Of a stretch of DNA of 7,987 nucleotides, positions 6,272-7,987 are shown piece after piece (the stretch's first letter is position 1; each line of letters starts with the position of its first letter). Under the pieces are notes generated by a model. That model ran no database searches. It worked only from the letters and a program-made list of their open reading frames with translations, and had not been told where the DNA came from. The DNA comes from Chloroflexota bacterium (lineage in GTDB: Bacteria; Chloroflexota; Chloroflexia; JAMDCE01), in NCBI GenBank assembly GCA_023489135.1, contig JAMDCE010000610.1:1-7987 (forward strand). The letters are read 5' to 3'. The position numbers and the translations under genes are program-made.

Positions 6272-6298
6272 GTAGGGGGCGTGCCCCCCCCGCCCTAC
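6272..6298. repeat. GC-rich inverted repeat
   Basis: GTAGGG (6272-6277) pairs with CCCTAC (6293-6298), with further G-C pairing possible between GGGGGC and GCCCCC inside. It is part of the repeat-rich leader region between the solute-binding protein and UbiD genes. Confidence 0.5.
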
Positions 6299-6337
6299 GG
6301 CCCCTTGCGCGACCCAGGAGAGGCCGCGCAAGGGGCC
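6299..6337. repeat. Perfect 13-bp inverted repeat; possible hairpin downstream of the UbiD gene
   Basis: GGCCCCTTGCGCG (6299-6311) is perfectly complementary to CGCGCAAGGGGCC (6325-6337), with a 13-nt loop. It lies about 70 bp past the stop of the minus-strand UbiD gene and could stop its transcripts or protect them, but no T-run follows. Alternatively it is part of a REP-type intergenic element with the adjoining hairpins. Confidence 0.6.
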
Positions 6338-6343
6338 CTGGTT

Positions 6344-6378
6344 CCCCCTCTCCCTCTGGGAGAGGGCTGAGGTGAGGG
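6344..6378. repeat. REP-like element with CCCTCTCCC/GGGAGAGGG hairpin
   Basis: CCCTCTCCC (6346-6354) pairs perfectly with GGGAGAGGG (6358-6366) around a 3-nt loop, and is followed by CTGAGGTGAGGG. This combination resembles a dispersed intergenic palindromic element that I recall from many GC-rich bacterial genomes. It starts about 30 bp after the UbiD gene end. No coding potential was seen. Confidence 0.6.
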
Positions 6379-6409
6379 CGCGGCTAGAGCGGGTGCTTGG
6401 TACGGCAAT

Positions 6410-7879
6410 TTAAGCGCCGCCATTCGCGATCAAATACCCCCACTTCTCTATAGCGCGCCTCTTTGCTTGCGGACTGGGCTCATTGACGATTGGGAATTCA
6501 TCTTTCCATTCGTAAGGGCGACAAGCATCTATGATCGCGCGCGAGTTGAAGCCTTTCTTCTCTCTGGGTATCGCCGGATCGAGAGGGCCGCTCCACGCTC
6601 TGTTGATGATGTCTATTGCCCCTGCCGGGTCGGCACGGGTGGACATGGCCCACATAACGTCGTTGAGATCGCTGGGGTCGATATCTTCGTCGACCACGAT
6701 GACGTACCGGCCCAGGTAGGCCCCGGCATGGCACATCGCCGCTAGGTGTCCTGCCTGCCTGGCGTGGCCGGGGTAACGCTGCCGGATGCTAACCGCCACC
6801 AGTAGCCTGTTTCCCCCGACCGGATGACACCACACGCCGGCAATGTCAGGCACCCCGGCTTTCTCCATATCGTCCCTGAGTTGAGCGGATTGCATAAAGC
6901 CCCGGCAGTACACAGCCTCGTTGGGAGGCTTGCTGGGAGGGGAGCCCACGATGATGGGATCGTTGCGATGGTACACAGCCTTGACCTGGATCACAGGCTC
7001 CGCCCGGCTGCCGCTGGCATAGTAGCCTGTCCATTCTCCGAATGGCCCTTCCGGCAGCACATCCCCCGGGTAGGCGTATCCCTCCAGTGCGATCTCGGCG
7101 TTCGCCGGTATGGGCAGACCGGTTACCTTTCCGCGAATCACCTTAATCGGAGCCCCCTTGATCCCTCCCGCCCAGTCGTACTCGCACAAACCGTACGGTA
7201 GATCCGTGCAGGAGGCCAGATAGAGCACCGGCTCGACGCCGGTGACCACCACCACGGGGCAGGCTTCCTGCCGGTCGAAGTATTTCTGGCGGTGAATCCG
7301 GCCGTGCTTGCCCGGCGAAATGAAGAAGCCCACACGGTTCCGGTCGTGTACCATCACTCGGTAGGTCCCGCAGTTCACCCAACGCTCGTCGGGGTCAATG
7401 GTGACATCCAGGCTCGCCGTGCCGAGGTAGCGGCCCCCGTCCAGTTCGTGCCACAAGGGGACTGGAAACTCCAGCACGTTGACTTCGTCGCCTAAGTGGA
7501 CGTTCTCCAAAATGGGTCCATCTTCGACATATTCAGGCGGTATGGGGACCAGCGAGCGCAGTCTCTGGCGCCATTCTTCGACCAGTTCCTGAACCGACGC
7601 CTCAACCGTCAGTCCTAGCCCCAGCGCTATGCGCTGCGAGGAGCCGAAGCTATTGACGAGCACCCGGTAACCTCTGGGATAACCCGGGATGGAGTCGAAG
7701 ATCGCGGCAGCGGAGTTCTCCGCGTGTTGCAGCAAATCGGTGGCCATACCGATATCTTCGTCGCAGCCGGCCCCTTCGACCACTTTGACCTGTTGGAGCT
7801 CCTGGCAACGCTGGATCCATCCACGCAGATCGTCGTACGTTGTCCGACGAGTCGATTCCTTGCTGGTATCTATTATCAT
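6410..7879 (-). CDS. UbiD family prFMN-dependent decarboxylase
   Basis: The 489-residue protein belongs to the UbiD family, which reversibly decarboxylates aromatic or alpha,beta-unsaturated acids using prenylated FMN. The active site is complete: N169 and R174 in N-C-G-T-Y-R, H192 in P-G-K-H-G, E233 in C-E-Y-D, and E277 and E282 in E-G-P-F-G-E-W-T-G-Y. These match the metal/prFMN ligands (N168, H191, E233) and catalytic R173-E277-E282 of fungal Fdc1 in position as well as kind. Length is typical. Start: ATG at 7877-7879, with GGAG (7887-7890) 7 nt upstream. In-frame ATGs farther upstream would be encoded in or next to the inverted repeat at 7919-7977 and lack family resemblance. No UbiX-type prenyltransferase for the cofactor is in the window, so cofactor supply must come from elsewhere. 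The substrate cannot be assigned. It lies on the same strand as the solute-binding protein gene, 257 bp upstream of it, but the repeats between them argue against tight coupling. Confidence 0.93.
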   Translation of the reverse strand: MIIDTSKESTRRTTYDDLRGWIQRCQELQQVKVVEGAGCDEDIGMATDLLQHAENSAAAIFDSIPGYPRGYRVLVNSFGSSQRIALGLGLTVEASVQELVEEWRQRLRSLVPIPPEYVEDGPILENVHLGDEVNVLEFPVPLWHELDGGRYLGTASLDVTIDPDERWVNCGTYRVMVHDRNRVGFFISPGKHGRIHRQKYFDRQEACPVVVVTGVEPVLYLASCTDLPYGLCEYDWAGGIKGAPIKVIRGKVTGLPIPANAEIALEGYAYPGDVLPEGPFGEWTGYYASGSRAEPVIQVKAVYHRNDPIIVGSPPSKPPNEAVYCRGFMQSAQLRDDMEKAGVPDIAGVWCHPVGGNRLLVAVSIRQRYPGHARQAGHLAAMCHAGAYLGRYVIVVDEDIDPSDLNDVMWAMSTRADPAGAIDIINRAWSGPLDPAIPREKKGFNSRAIIDACRPYEWKDEFPIVNEPSPQAKRRAIEKWGYLIANGGA

Positions 7880-7918
7880 CGGCGTTCTCCAATACGAGAC
7901 TATCTCGAACTCACCCAT

Positions 7919-7977
7919 TGGTGCAGGGGCTCGTCCCCTGCTGGAGGGGCGTGAGCAGGGGACGAGCCCCTGCACCA
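7919..7977. repeat. Perfect 24-bp inverted repeat with self-complementary arms (REP/BIME-like)
   Basis: Arms 7919-7942 and 7954-7977 are perfectly complementary over 24 bp, around an 11-nt loop. Each arm is itself a hairpin: GCAGGGG-CTCGT-CCCCTGC on the left (7923-7941) and its complement on the right. The element can therefore fold as one long hairpin or two small ones. It starts 40 bp upstream of the UbiD start codon. It resembles dispersed intergenic palindromes in GC-rich bacteria and has no T-run for termination. Confidence 0.85.
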
Positions 7978-7987
7978 CACCTCGTTA

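Noticed and set aside
7880..7978. Upstream ATGs (7978, 7918) as start of the UbiD gene
   Set aside because: The extension runs through or next to the perfect inverted repeat at 7919-7977 and has no family resemblance; ATG at 7877-7879 has a GGAG site 7 nt upstream.

Overview
The window is GC-rich bacterial DNA with six substantial genes, a gene fragment at the left edge and several intergenic inverted repeats. Four features together suggest a Chloroflexota-like (possibly Dehalococcoidia-like) environmental bacterium: a UPF0182 membrane protein, a lipoprotein solute-binding protein of the NMT1/THI5 type, a UbiD-type decarboxylase and a lone archaeo-eukaryotic-type primase. This placement rests on gene content and general protein resemblance only and is tentative. 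No tRNA, rRNA, CRISPR array or transposase gene was seen.

Layout. Positions 1-81 (+) are the last 26 codons and stop of an alanine racemase gene. They belong to a 102-bp segment (1-102) that recurs base for base at 4091-4192. Positions 73-2379 (-) encode a UPF0182 family protein that lacks its usual C-terminal region; its last codons come from the repeated segment. Positions 2380-2541 are a divergent regulatory region with a strong sigma70-type promoter (TTGGCG-18 bp-TATAAT) and a palindrome. A two-gene operon follows on the + strand: a two-CBS-domain protein (2542-3003) and alanine racemase alr (3014-4171). Converging on alr, and overlapping it by 9 bp, is a 209-residue primase-like protein (4163-4792, -) related to the AEP domain of TOTE systems. 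Positions 4793-4994 hold a probable promoter and three successive hairpins. A lipoprotein solute-binding protein (4995-6152, -), a GC-rich inverted-repeat cluster (6272-6378) and a UbiD family prFMN-dependent decarboxylase (6410-7879, -) follow. The right edge holds a perfect 24-bp inverted repeat, each arm of which is itself a hairpin.

How the genes relate. CBS protein and alr are clearly co-transcribed, so adenine-nucleotide sensing may be coupled to D-alanine supply for peptidoglycan. The solute-binding protein and UbiD share a strand but are separated by repeats and have their own ribosome-binding sites; a link between import and decarboxylation of an organic acid is only conjecture.

The most notable observation is the 102-bp direct repeat. 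It joins the alr 3' end, plus the last codons of the primase gene, to the interior of the UPF0182 gene. This is what a tandem duplication or excised circle with a 4,090-bp unit would look like, and also what an assembly or library chimera would look like. Nothing else in the window amounts to a clear new biological system.
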